Below, one piece after another: positions 17,185 to 25,865 of a stretch of DNA of 64,000 nucleotides (position 1 is its first letter; each line of letters starts with the position of its first letter). The stretch covers positions 558,001 to 622,000 of the forward strand of contig NZ_CP034570.1 of the NCBI RefSeq assembly GCF_003970695.1. Direction: 5' to 3'. Under the pieces are notes generated by a model. It did not search any database. It had not been told where the DNA came from and saw nothing but the letters and a program-made list of their open reading frames with translations. The position numbers and the translations under genes were made by a program. The DNA is from Maribacter sp. MJ134. GTDB taxonomy: Bacteria; Bacteroidota; Bacteroidia; Flavobacteriales; Flavobacteriaceae.

Positions 17185-18801
17185 ATGCTTAAAAATATTA
17201 TTGTTTCGGTGTTTCTTTTATTGTTTGCAACCCAAATGCAAGGGCAGGACACGCCCAAAGACTTTCTTTTTGCTAATTTCCATAAGCAGCGTAGGGAGCA
17301 AGTTCGTGAAATGATGCCGCCCAATTGCGCCGTGGTTCTCTTTGCCAATGCAGAGCGAAATAGGGCCAATGATGTGGATTATGTTTATCACCAAGACCCT
17401 GACTTCTATTACTTGACAGGGTACAAGGAGCCCAATGCTGTTTTGGTTTTGTTTTCCGAAACGCAAACGGGCGTTGACGGCGTTACATTTAATGAACTTA
17501 TTTATGTTCAAGAGCGAGACCCTAAAGCAGAACAATGGAACGGTAAAAGGCTCGGGGTGGCCGGAACCAAAGAACAACTTGGTTTCGAAATGGCTTTTAA
17601 CGGTAGCGAATTTTCCTCTATTCCGGTAGATTTCACTTCATTTGACAAGGTATCTTTTTTCGATTTTAAAAATGATTATAGGGATAAGGATGGAAAGGAA
17701 GATTTATTCGACTTGATCAAGACGTTTAAGATGAAGTCAAATTACCCTGCGGACTACGATGCAAAAAAGCAGCAGTTATACACTATGATAACATCAACAT
17801 CAGTTGAAAACAGCGCTAACGTTGCACAAACTTTAGGGAGGTATTTGAACTACTATTCAGATTTAAAAGAGGATAAGTTATTAAGCGGTTATGTAAATGC
17901 TGCGGATGAAAGTCTAAGAGATGAAATTAAGGAGAAAGTTCTGATGGTGCAGAAGTCTAGCAATCTGGATTCTTCTATCATTTCAGAAATTATGAGCACT
18001 TTACGAGAAACGAAAACGGAGGAAGAGATGGTGCTTTTGAAAAAGGCTATTGAAATATCCGCAGTGGGGCAGATAGAGGTTATGAAAGCGATGCATCCCA
18101 ATATGTCAGAAACAGAGATTCAAGGGGTGCATGAATATGTATATAAAAAATATGGAGCGGAATACGAGGGCTATCCTTCAATAGTAGGCGGCGGAAATAA
18201 CGGTTGTATTTTACATTATATTGAAAATAATAAAACTAAAGTTGGGGATGATTTGGTACTGATGGATTTGGGTGCGGAATACCACGGGTACACCGCTGAT
18301 GTTACCCGTACCATACCAGCGAACGGAAAGTTTACTACGGCCCAAAAACAAATTTATGATATTGTTTATGACGCTCAGGAAGCGGGGATTAGAGCAAGTG
18401 TAGTAGGAGCTCCTTTTCAAGCCCCCGGTAAGGCCTCCAGTGAAGTAGTTACCAATGGCCTCCTTAAATTAGGCATTATAAAAGAAGCTAGTGAAGCCAG
18501 AACGTACTTTCCACATGGGACTTCGCATTATTTAGGTCTTGATGTTCATGACAAGGGAACTTATGGTCCTTTTAAGCCAAATACGGTCATAACCGTTGAG
18601 CCCGGAATCTATATCCCGGAAGGAAGTGATTGCGATAAGAAATGGTGGGGTATTGCAGTGCGAATCGAAGATGATATACTAATTACTGCTGACGGACCTG
18701 TAAATCTTTCCGCTATGGCTCCCCGAACTACGGCTGCCATAGAGGAAATGATGAAACAGCCAAGTCCACTAGATGATTTTAAATTACCGGCTTTGGATTA
18801 A
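17185..18801 (+). CDS. pepP: Exported Xaa-Pro aminopeptidase (M24B)
   Basis: 538 aa; a signal peptide (residues 1-20, cut after MQGQ region) places it in the periplasm. The N-terminal aminopeptidase P domain covers about 25-200, the pita-bread metallopeptidase domain about 285-520. Metal ligands are visible in order: two aspartates in DLGAEYHGYTADVTRT, histidine in PHGTSHYLGLDVHD, glutamate in TVEPGIYIP and glutamate in AVRIEDD. An E. coli-like PepP is cytosolic and about 440 aa, so the exported form may serve peptide scavenging. Convergent with thrC: the two stop codons overlap by 4 bases. Confidence 0.92.
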   Translation: MLKNIIVSVFLLLFATQMQGQDTPKDFLFANFHKQRREQVREMMPPNCAVVLFANAERNRANDVDYVYHQDPDFYYLTGYKEPNAVLVLFSETQTGVDGVTFNELIYVQERDPKAEQWNGKRLGVAGTKEQLGFEMAFNGSEFSSIPVDFTSFDKVSFFDFKNDYRDKDGKEDLFDLIKTFKMKSNYPADYDAKKQQLYTMITSTSVENSANVAQTLGRYLNYYSDLKEDKLLSGYVNAADESLRDEIKEKVLMVQKSSNLDSSIISEIMSTLRETKTEEEMVLLKKAIEISAVGQIEVMKAMHPNMSETEIQGVHEYVYKKYGAEYEGYPSIVGGGNNGCILHYIENNKTKVGDDLVLMDLGAEYHGYTADVTRTIPANGKFTTAQKQIYDIVYDAQEAGIRASVVGAPFQAPGKASSEVVTNGLLKLGIIKEASEARTYFPHGTSHYLGLDVHDKGTYGPFKPNTVITVEPGIYIPEGSDCDKKWWGIAVRIEDDILITADGPVNLSAMAPRTTAAIEEMMKQPSPLDDFKLPALD

Positions 18802-20090
18802 GGATTTAGTAGGAATTGTTTTAGTTGTTCGTAAGAGCTAATAGATATAGATTCTTTTTCTTTATCCATTACTTTTTGAATTTGTACCGGAATTTCTAAT
18901 TTCTTGGACACAGTTTCTTCAACTACATCCAAAAATTTAACCGGATGTGCCGTTTCTAGAAATATACCGTACGTATCAGGGAAATTATCTTGGTATTTTT
19001 TAAGACCCAAATAGCCCACAGCCCCGTGGGGATCTGCAACATATCCTGTCTCTTTATAAATTTTCAATAGTGTCTCTCGCGTTCTGGTATCGTTAAAAGA
19101 GTAGGAGGAGAGGTGCCTTCTCAATAGTTCTAAATCGTTCTGGAACAAATGACGAATACGGATAAAATTACTGGGATCGCCCACATCCATGGCGTTAGAT
19201 ATGGTCGCGGAAGAAGGTTTTGGATTATAGTTTCCTGTCTTCATGAATTCAGGAACCGTGTCATTGATATTTGTTGCCGCAATAAAGTGTTTTACCGGCA
19301 TTCCCAGTTTTTGCGCTACAATGCCGGCACAGATATTACCAAAATTTCCGCTAGGTACAGAAAAAACAATTTCTTTACCCTTTGACTTGGCCTGTTTGTA
19401 AGCGAACAAAAAATAGAATAACTGCGGTAACCAACGCGCTACGTTAATTGAATTGGCGGAGGTCAGTTGCATATGTTCTAAAAGTTGTTGGTCTAAGAAG
19501 GCGGTTTTAACCATCTTTTGACAGTCGTCAAAGGTACCGTCAACTTCAAGGGCGGTAATGTTCTGTCCTAAAGTAGTGAGCTGTCTTTCTTGAATATCGC
19601 TCACTTTCCCGCTAGGGTAAAGAATTACAACCTTAACACCTTTTACGCCTAAAAATCCATTTGCTACTGCACCTCCGGTATCTCCGGATGTCGCTACTAA
19701 AACAGTTACATCATTATTTTCTTTTGAGAAGTATCCAAGACAATTGGCCATAAAGCGTGCACCAACATCTTTAAAAGCCATAGTGGGACCATGAAATAAT
19801 TCTAACACAGCCACATCCTCTTCGATTTCAACCAACGGGAATTCAAAATCAAGCACATTAGCAAGAATTTCCTTCAATTTTTCATTGGGGATGACCTCAC
19901 TTACGAATTGATGTATGGCATTAAATGCTATTTCTTGGTCGGATAAATCTTGGATATGTTTAAAGAAGGAGTCGGGTAAGGGAGTTATACTTTCTGGAAA
20001 ATATAAGCCACGATCAGGGGCAATTCCATTAACTACGGCTTCTTCAAAGGTAACTTCCGGAGCTTCTTTATGTAAACTATAATATTTCAT
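18798..20090 (-). CDS. thrC: Threonine synthase
   Basis: Converts O-phosphohomoserine to threonine with PLP. 430 aa. Seen: PLP-lysine segment FHGPTMAFKDVGARFM, ATSGDTGGAVANGF, VLYPSGKVSDIQERQL, SVPSGNFGNICAG and AHPVKFLDVVE. Last gene of thrA-thrB-thrC; it overlaps the thrB stop by one base. Confidence 0.96.
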   Translation of the reverse strand: MKYYSLHKEAPEVTFEEAVVNGIAPDRGLYFPESITPLPDSFFKHIQDLSDQEIAFNAIHQFVSEVIPNEKLKEILANVLDFEFPLVEIEEDVAVLELFHGPTMAFKDVGARFMANCLGYFSKENNDVTVLVATSGDTGGAVANGFLGVKGVKVVILYPSGKVSDIQERQLTTLGQNITALEVDGTFDDCQKMVKTAFLDQQLLEHMQLTSANSINVARWLPQLFYFLFAYKQAKSKGKEIVFSVPSGNFGNICAGIVAQKLGMPVKHFIAATNINDTVPEFMKTGNYNPKPSSATISNAMDVGDPSNFIRIRHLFQNDLELLRRHLSSYSFNDTRTRETLLKIYKETGYVADPHGAVGYLGLKKYQDNFPDTYGIFLETAHPVKFLDVVEETVSKKLEIPVQIQKVMDKEKESISISSYEQLKQFLLNP

Positions 20091-21013
20091 TACGCTATCA
20101 CCTTAATTCCTTCCCTATTGATTTTTGATATATGAACGTCATAATCTATCCCGATTTTGTCATACACCTCCCGCATTGCCCGTGCAACATTTTTGGCATT
20201 CTCCTCACCTTTGCTAAAGGAAAAAATAGATGGACCCGAACCCGAAATACCACAACCTAAAGCACCATTTTCAATGGAAATAGCTTTGATGGTATCAAAG
20301 CCGGGAATTAGTATAGACCGTATGGGTTCAACGATATGGTCTTCCAATGAACGTCCTATTAATGCATAGTCTTCCTTGAAGAGACCAGCAATCAGTCCAC
20401 CCAAGTTACCCCATTGCTTAATACCGTCCTCAAGACTTAGGGTCGTTTTTAAAATTTTTCTAGAGTCTGAGGTCTTTATTTCTATTTGAGGATGTATTAC
20501 CGTTGCGTACAGTTCCTCGGGACTGGGAATTTCTATGACGTCTAGGGGGTTGTAACTTCGCACAAGTGTAAAACCTCCGTACAGCGCAGGGGCAACATTA
20601 TCGGCATGGGCTACACCACTTGCCAACCGCTCACCCTCCATAGCAAACTTTACCAGTTCTAATGTTGTAAAGGGATTGCCTAGCAATGTGTTCATTGCCC
20701 AAACCGCTCCTGCCGAACTAGCGGCACTACTGCCTATTCCGCTACCTGCCTTAATTTTTTTGTAAATCTCTATATCGAAACCACCAGTATAATCACTGGC
20801 TGTTAAGAACGCCAAGCCTGCAACACCGGCCACATTTTGAAGGGTTTCCATAGGGAGGTCTTGACCTTCCAATTTTGTGATACGTACGCCTTTTTGATTG
20901 GTTTTACGAACAATCATCTCATCACCAACAGCATCTAAGGCCGTACCTAGAACATCAAATCCACAAGAGATATTAGCAATGGTGGCCGGGCAAAATACTT
21001 TTATCGATTCCAT
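20090..21013 (-). CDS. thrB: Homoserine kinase
   Basis: Phosphorylates homoserine (GHMP kinase family). 307 aa from the ATG of MESIKVFCPATIANISCGFD; an upstream in-frame methionine would add 25 residues copied from the thrA 3' end in another frame and is rejected. Seen: KAGSGIGSSAASSAGAVWA (ATP loop) and GCGISGSGPSIFSF. Begins 4 bases after thrA. Confidence 0.96.
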   Translation of the reverse strand: MESIKVFCPATIANISCGFDVLGTALDAVGDEMIVRKTNQKGVRITKLEGQDLPMETLQNVAGVAGLAFLTASDYTGGFDIEIYKKIKAGSGIGSSAASSAGAVWAMNTLLGNPFTTLELVKFAMEGERLASGVAHADNVAPALYGGFTLVRSYNPLDVIEIPSPEELYATVIHPQIEIKTSDSRKILKTTLSLEDGIKQWGNLGGLIAGLFKEDYALIGRSLEDHIVEPIRSILIPGFDTIKAISIENGALGCGISGSGPSIFSFSKGEENAKNVARAMREVYDKIGIDYDVHISKINREGIKVIA

Positions 21014-21017
21014 TTTT

Positions 21018-23459
21018 TTAGAAATTACCGATTCTAATAATATCTGCAAATATACCGGATGCCGTAACATCTGCTCCAGCTCCAGCACCTTTAATGATCA
21101 TGGGCTGGTCTGGATATCTTTCTGTGTAAAATAGGACTATATTGTCGCTACCTTCCAAGTTGTAAAAATCGTGACCCTTAGGAATTTGTTGAAGCCCCAC
21201 GCTAGCTTTTCCATCTTCAAATTGTGCTACGTATTTAAGTTTGGCTCCTTTGGTGGCAGCCTCATTATACATTTTCTGAAAATCTGCTTCGTGCTTCTTT
21301 AGCGAGGTGAAAAAATCCTCATTGTTGTCGGTGTTCAAACTCTCCTGCGGAAGGAAGGATTCGTTCTTTATATCTGATATTTCCAGTCGATATCCGCTTT
21401 CGCGAGCAAGAATCAGAATTTTTCGCATAACGTCTACACCACTTAAATCTATTTTTGGATCGGGCTCCGTATATCCCTCTTCCTGAGCTTGTTTCACAAT
21501 ATCATGAAAGGTCGTAGTATCATTAAAATTGTTGAATACAAAGTTTAGGCTTCCAGAAAGCACCGCCTGTATTTTTAGAATTTTATCTCCAGAAACTATC
21601 AAGTGTTTTAAAGTGTCTATAATTGGAAGTCCCGCCCCAACATTGGTTTCGAATAAGAACGGGGCGTTGTAAGTACGCGCCAGTTCTTTTAGATGGCTAT
21701 AATTTTCATACTCCGAAGAACAAGCAATTTTATTACAGGTCACTACAGAAATACTATTTCCTAGATACATGTCATACGTGCCGGCTACTTCATCACTAGC
21801 GGTATTATCAACAAAAATGCTATTCCTATAGTTAAGTGTATTCACCGTATCAAAAAACGTGGATTTATTCGCTTGTTCTCCATTTGACAATTCCGTTTCC
21901 CAGTTTTTTAATGAAATGCCGTTCTCATTAAAAACCATTGTTCTAGAATTGGAGATACCAATGACCCTTATGTTGAGTTTTAAGTTCTCCTTTAAATACT
22001 TTTTTTGTTGCCTGACTTGGTTTAAGAACTTAGCGCCTACATTACCAACACCCATGACAAAGAGATTCAACTGCTTAATATTCTCTTCAAAAAATTCTTC
22101 GTGCAAGGCATTCAATGCTTTCTTAACGTCCTTCTCCTCGATAACACATGAGATGTTTTTCTCCGATGCTCCTTGGGCGATAACCCTAATGTTTACGTTG
22201 TTTCTCCCAAGTGTGCTGAACATTTTACCGCTAAGCCCTTGATGATTTTTCATATTGTCCCCAACTAGGGCAACAATGGCCAAATTTGTTTCAGGAATTA
22301 CCGGTTTTATACGGCCTCTTCCTATCTGAAAGGCAAAAGCCTCATTCACGATAGCCACCGCTTTGCTTACATCATCTGCCGAAATTCCTATACAGATAGA
22401 ATGCTCTGATGAGGCCTGTGTGATAAGGACCACACTTATATTGGCCTGTGACAGTACTTCAAAAAACTGTTTGGATATACCTGGAATACCAACCATTCCA
22501 GGACCTTCCAAAGACAATAGAGCCATATTGCTTATGTGGCTTATTCCTCGAACGGTCTTGCCTTTTTCGTTCTTGGATTTTGTGATTAAGGTTCCCTCGG
22601 CCTCCGGGAGAAATGTATTCTTTATGCGTATAGAAATACCTTTGGACAATACAGGTTGTATGGTCGGCGGGTACAATACCTTAGCTCCAAAATGAGATAG
22701 TTCCATGGCTTCCTCATAGGATATATGAGCAATGGGCTTAGCTTGTTTTACCATTTTTGGATTTGCGGTATACATGCCACTAACGTCCGTCCAAATTTCT
22801 AATATTTCGGCATCTATAGCTGCCGCATATAAAGCTGCCGTATAATCAGAACCGCCTCTTCCCAAGGTCGTAGCATCTCCATTTTCTGATTTAGATATAA
22901 AACCTGGGCAAACGATTACCTCATGCGTAGAATCACCAAAATAAGCCCTACAGTTTGCAGTTGTTTTCTCAGTGTTTACCGTTGTTCTATCGTTTCTATT
23001 TGTAGTTATGATAAGGTCTCTACTATCTTTATACGCGCAGTTAATTCCTTGACTTATAAGATATTCACTTATGATAAAAGAGGATAACAATTCTCCGTAA
23101 GAAACTATTTTGTCGGAGAGTTTGTGCGTTAGTTCTCCAATGGAAAAAGCACCGTCCAATAGCGTTTCTAGAACATTAAGCTCCTTTTTAACACTACTTA
23201 AGACTTTACTTTGCTCTTCAATTGGCAATAGCGCTTTGATTGCGGCCAAATGCCGAATTTCAATTTTTTCTAAGATTTTTTTATAGGAATCATCCTGATT
23301 TTCAGCTAATTTCCCAGCTGCTATCAAATCATCTGTAACGCCCCCAAAGGCGGAGACTACAATGATTGTTCTATCATCATATCGAGAGATGATATCTTTG
23401 ATCTTTATTATGTTTTCAGGGCTGGCAACTGAAGAGCCGCCAAACTTTAATACTTTCAT
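21018..23459 (-). CDS. thrA: Bifunctional aspartokinase / homoserine dehydrogenase
   Basis: 813 aa; catalyses the first and third steps from aspartate to threonine. N-terminal aspartokinase (about 1-300) opens with MKVLKFGGSSVASPENI; TLGRGGSDYTAAL and EIWTDVSGMYTANP follow. Two ACT regulatory segments occupy about 310-460 (ISNMALLSLEGPGMVGIPG, LAIVALVGDNMKNHQGLSG). Homoserine dehydrogenase (about 465-813) shows VMGVGNVGAKFLNQ, SGSLNFVFNNF and GYTEPDPKIDLSGVDVMRK. The start is the ATG at 23459; 29 earlier in-frame codons lack family homology. Feedback control through the ACT domains is expected. Confidence 0.96.
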   Translation of the reverse strand: MKVLKFGGSSVASPENIIKIKDIISRYDDRTIIVVSAFGGVTDDLIAAGKLAENQDDSYKKILEKIEIRHLAAIKALLPIEEQSKVLSSVKKELNVLETLLDGAFSIGELTHKLSDKIVSYGELLSSFIISEYLISQGINCAYKDSRDLIITTNRNDRTTVNTEKTTANCRAYFGDSTHEVIVCPGFISKSENGDATTLGRGGSDYTAALYAAAIDAEILEIWTDVSGMYTANPKMVKQAKPIAHISYEEAMELSHFGAKVLYPPTIQPVLSKGISIRIKNTFLPEAEGTLITKSKNEKGKTVRGISHISNMALLSLEGPGMVGIPGISKQFFEVLSQANISVVLITQASSEHSICIGISADDVSKAVAIVNEAFAFQIGRGRIKPVIPETNLAIVALVGDNMKNHQGLSGKMFSTLGRNNVNIRVIAQGASEKNISCVIEEKDVKKALNALHEEFFEENIKQLNLFVMGVGNVGAKFLNQVRQQKKYLKENLKLNIRVIGISNSRTMVFNENGISLKNWETELSNGEQANKSTFFDTVNTLNYRNSIFVDNTASDEVAGTYDMYLGNSISVVTCNKIACSSEYENYSHLKELARTYNAPFLFETNVGAGLPIIDTLKHLIVSGDKILKIQAVLSGSLNFVFNNFNDTTTFHDIVKQAQEEGYTEPDPKIDLSGVDVMRKILILARESGYRLEISDIKNESFLPQESLNTDNNEDFFTSLKKHEADFQKMYNEAATKGAKLKYVAQFEDGKASVGLQQIPKGHDFYNLEGSDNIVLFYTERYPDQPMIIKGAGAGADVTASGIFADIIRIGNF

Positions 23460-23526
23460 TTGAATGGAATATTGACTTCTTAAAAACGCTGAGTGTGTTT
23501 GAATGGGAGACGGAAAATAGTAGCTT

Positions 23527-23619
23527 TTACCCCATAGGGGTGCCACATACCAAAGTTGTGCTAGAAAGAATAATTAGTCTAGAGAAATCGAATTCAAGGC
23601 CTGTGATTGCGAAGTTCAT
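23527..23619 (-). CDS. Possible thr operon leader peptide (30 codons)
   Basis: A short frame in the thrA leader: ATG at 23619, TAA at 23527-23529. It begins about 10 bases after the start predicted from the TACTTTTG box. The product contains four threonines, three isoleucines, and runs such as LIILSSTTLVCGTPMG. Its 3' end overlaps a hairpin (ACCCC-ata-GGGGT, 23529-23541). No classical U-tract terminator follows, so attenuation is not proven and the frame could be chance. Confidence 0.35.
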   Translation of the reverse strand: MNFAITGLEFDFSRLIILSSTTLVCGTPMG

Positions 23620-23635
23620 TGTAAAATTTAAAAAC

Positions 23636-23643
23636 CAAAAGTA
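23636..23643 (-). promoter_or_regulatory. -7 box of the thrABC promoter
   Basis: The minus strand reads TACTTTTG, with a TTTG -33 element at 23663-23666 and a 19-base spacer, close to the Bacteroidetes ideal. It abuts the oppositely directed nnr box. Confidence 0.65.
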
Positions 23644-23644
23644 G

Positions 23645-23652
23645 TACATTTG
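23645..23652 (+). promoter_or_regulatory. -7 box of the nnr promoter
   Basis: TACATTTG is an exact match; TTG at 23619-23621 is a possible -33 element with a 23-base spacer. The leader to the nnr ATG is about 62 bases. Confidence 0.55.
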
Positions 23653-23719
23653 ATGAGCTAATCAAATGATTCCACAAATTTTTACCGAATCGTTAATTTT
23701 ACCCAACTAAAACTAAAAA

Positions 23720-25264
23720 ATGAAGCTTTTTACCGCAAAACAAATCTATTCTGCTGATAAATTCACAACGGAGAAACAACAAATTGGTACAGAAGAGCTG
23801 ATGGAAAGAGCTGCAATACAGATTTTTAACTGGATGCATTTACGCATGCAAGGAGCACCGGTTAAAATACATTTATTCTGTGGTATAGGTAACAACGGCG
23901 GTGACGGAATTGCCTTAGCCAGACACTTACAGGAACATGGCTATAATATTGCCGTTCATGTGGTGAATTATAGCGAAAAACGTTCTAAGGATTTTTTGAT
24001 AAACCTAGATAGGTTAAAGGATAGAAAAATATGGCCAAATTTTATGGATTCTGACTGTGAGTTCCCTGAAATTGGTAGAGATGATATTATAGTAGATGCT
24101 ATATTCGGTATTGGTCTTAATAGGCCCCCTGCCGATTGGGTTGTCAAATTAATAGGCCATTTACACGCCTCTCAAGCCTTTATTCTTTCTGTGGATATAC
24201 CTTCTGGACTTTATGCGGACAGAGTTCCCGAGCATAAGGAAGCAGTAGTAAAGGCAAATTATGTCCTAAGTTTTCAAACACCAAAGCTCATATTCTTTTT
24301 ACCGGAAACAGGAGTTTTTGTAGACCAATGGGAGGTTTTGGATATAGGTCTGGATGCGGAATTTTTAATGAATGAAGAAACCGATTACGAATTAATAGGG
24401 AAAAATGAAGTACTACCCATGTACATCCCTAGAAAAAAGTTTTCGCACAAAGGCACCTACGGCCAAGCACTTATAATTGGGGGAAGTTACGGCAAAGTGG
24501 GAGCGGTACAACTGGCTTCAAGGGCTACTTTGGTAATAGGAAGTGGATTAGTAACTGCGTATATTCCTAAATGTGGTTATGAAAGCTTGCAAACCGCACT
24601 ACCGGAAGCCATGGTTATAACCGATGAAGAACAATCCATATCCAAAATCAGTTTTGACATTTCACCATCAGTTATTGGAATTGGTGTAGGTATGGGTACA
24701 GCGCAAAAGACTGTAGATGCGTTCACCGAGTTCTTAAAAATCAACCAATTACCCTTAGTTATTGATGCCGATGCCTTGAATATTCTTGCATCTAAGAAAT
24801 CACTTTTAAAATTGTTACCACCGAAAACCGTCCTTACACCGCATCCGAAAGAACTAGAGCGTTTAATTGGAGCATGGAAAGATGATTTTGATAAACTTGA
24901 AAAAGCGAAATTATTCTCTGAAAAGTACAACTGTATTTTAGTTGTCAAAGGAGCCCATACCATTACCGTTTTCAACAAAAAGGGTTATGTAAACACAACG
25001 GGGAATCCCGGCATGGCAACCGCAGGCAGTGGAGATGTTCTTACAGGAGTTATTGCTGGACTCATCGCGCAGGGTTATGACCCATTACATGCTGCAATTT
25101 TTGGAGTTTACTTACACGGTAAGTCTGGTGACTTGGCCATTGAGACCAAAGCTTATCAGGCCTTGATAGCTTCCGATATAATTGATAATTTGGGGCTTGC
25201 TTATCTTGATCTCTTTAAAGTTCCTGAGAATCAGACGCAAGGAACTGAAGAATCTTCAGAGTAG
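23720..25264 (+). CDS. nnr: Bifunctional NAD(P)HX epimerase / ADP-dependent NAD(P)HX dehydratase
   Basis: Repairs hydrated NADH and NADPH. 514 aa: the N-terminal epimerase (YjeF_N, about 1-215) shows GIGNNGGDGIALARHL and VDAIFGIGLNRP; the C-terminal dehydratase (about 235-495) shows KGTYGQALIIGGSYGKVGA, IDADALNIL, TPHPKELERL and GNPGMATAGSGDVLTG. Both halves look intact. Divergent from thrA through overlapping promoters; converges on the next gene with 1 base between them. Confidence 0.95.
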   Translation: MKLFTAKQIYSADKFTTEKQQIGTEELMERAAIQIFNWMHLRMQGAPVKIHLFCGIGNNGGDGIALARHLQEHGYNIAVHVVNYSEKRSKDFLINLDRLKDRKIWPNFMDSDCEFPEIGRDDIIVDAIFGIGLNRPPADWVVKLIGHLHASQAFILSVDIPSGLYADRVPEHKEAVVKANYVLSFQTPKLIFFLPETGVFVDQWEVLDIGLDAEFLMNEETDYELIGKNEVLPMYIPRKKFSHKGTYGQALIIGGSYGKVGAVQLASRATLVIGSGLVTAYIPKCGYESLQTALPEAMVITDEEQSISKISFDISPSVIGIGVGMGTAQKTVDAFTEFLKINQLPLVIDADALNILASKKSLLKLLPPKTVLTPHPKELERLIGAWKDDFDKLEKAKLFSEKYNCILVVKGAHTITVFNKKGYVNTTGNPGMATAGSGDVLTGVIAGLIAQGYDPLHAAIFGVYLHGKSGDLAIETKAYQALIASDIIDNLGLAYLDLFKVPENQTQGTEESSE

Positions 25265-25265
25265 C

Positions 25266-25667
25266 TTATTTAGATTTAACCCTACGCTTTACCCATTTTA
25301 AAGCGTTCTCGTATTCGATAAAGAATTTCATCGGTTTTTTGTAAAACAGCTTTTCAATCTTAAAATTATGCATGTCTATCTCTTTGACCGAGACTATGGC
25401 GAATGCTTTTAAGTTTTCTAGTTCTTTTAGGTAGTTGTAAATGGTGGGATCTATAGCGTAAGAGTTTTTACGTAGACTAATAAATCCAAAACTCTTATTC
25501 CTGAAATGTATTTCCGAAATACCAATTATCTGATAAGCTCTTTCTAATGTTAGGGTAGCTCCTTCATCAAAAATTGAAACCATGTAATCGTCAAAAACCT
25601 GAACTTTACCTATTTCTAATTGATACTCTCTTACGATTACTTTTTTCTTCGCCGATCCAACGCTCAT
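25266..25667 (-). CDS. Conserved Bacteroidetes protein of unknown function
   Basis: 133 aa, soluble, no signal peptide, rich in aromatic and basic residues with a basic C-terminus (WVKRRVKSK). The strand/helix pattern resembles the STAS-like (SpoIIAA-like) proteins of Flavobacteria, but I see no defining motif. Monocistronic between nnr and clpC. Confidence 0.6.
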   Translation of the reverse strand: MSVGSAKKKVIVREYQLEIGKVQVFDDYMVSIFDEGATLTLERAYQIIGISEIHFRNKSFGFISLRKNSYAIDPTIYNYLKELENLKAFAIVSVKEIDMHNFKIEKLFYKKPMKFFIEYENALKWVKRRVKSK

Positions 25668-25822
25668 TGCCTTGTGTATTATAGTGTGTCTGGGACGAAA
25701 GTAGAAGTATCAAACGCTTTCCGATAAAATATTAGATTAAAAGCTCAAATATCGTTCGTACTGCTAATACTGCAATTGGTTTGTGAATCAATTCTTACGA
25801 AATGAAAAATAATAGACTAAAA

Positions 25823-25847
25823 AAAAGAGCCCGTATTGGGCTCTTTT
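25823..25847 (-). terminator. clpC terminator
   Basis: A 10-bp stem (AAAAGAGCCC against GGGCTCTTTT) with 5-base loop lies just past the clpC stop. On the minus strand it is followed by a run of T. Confidence 0.85.
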
Positions 25848-25865
25848 GTAATACCTATAGCTTTG

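Noticed and set aside
23460-23546. 29-codon N-terminal extension of ThrA
   Set aside because: The conserved aspartokinase start is MKVLKFGGSS; the extension has no family match and runs through the leader hairpin.
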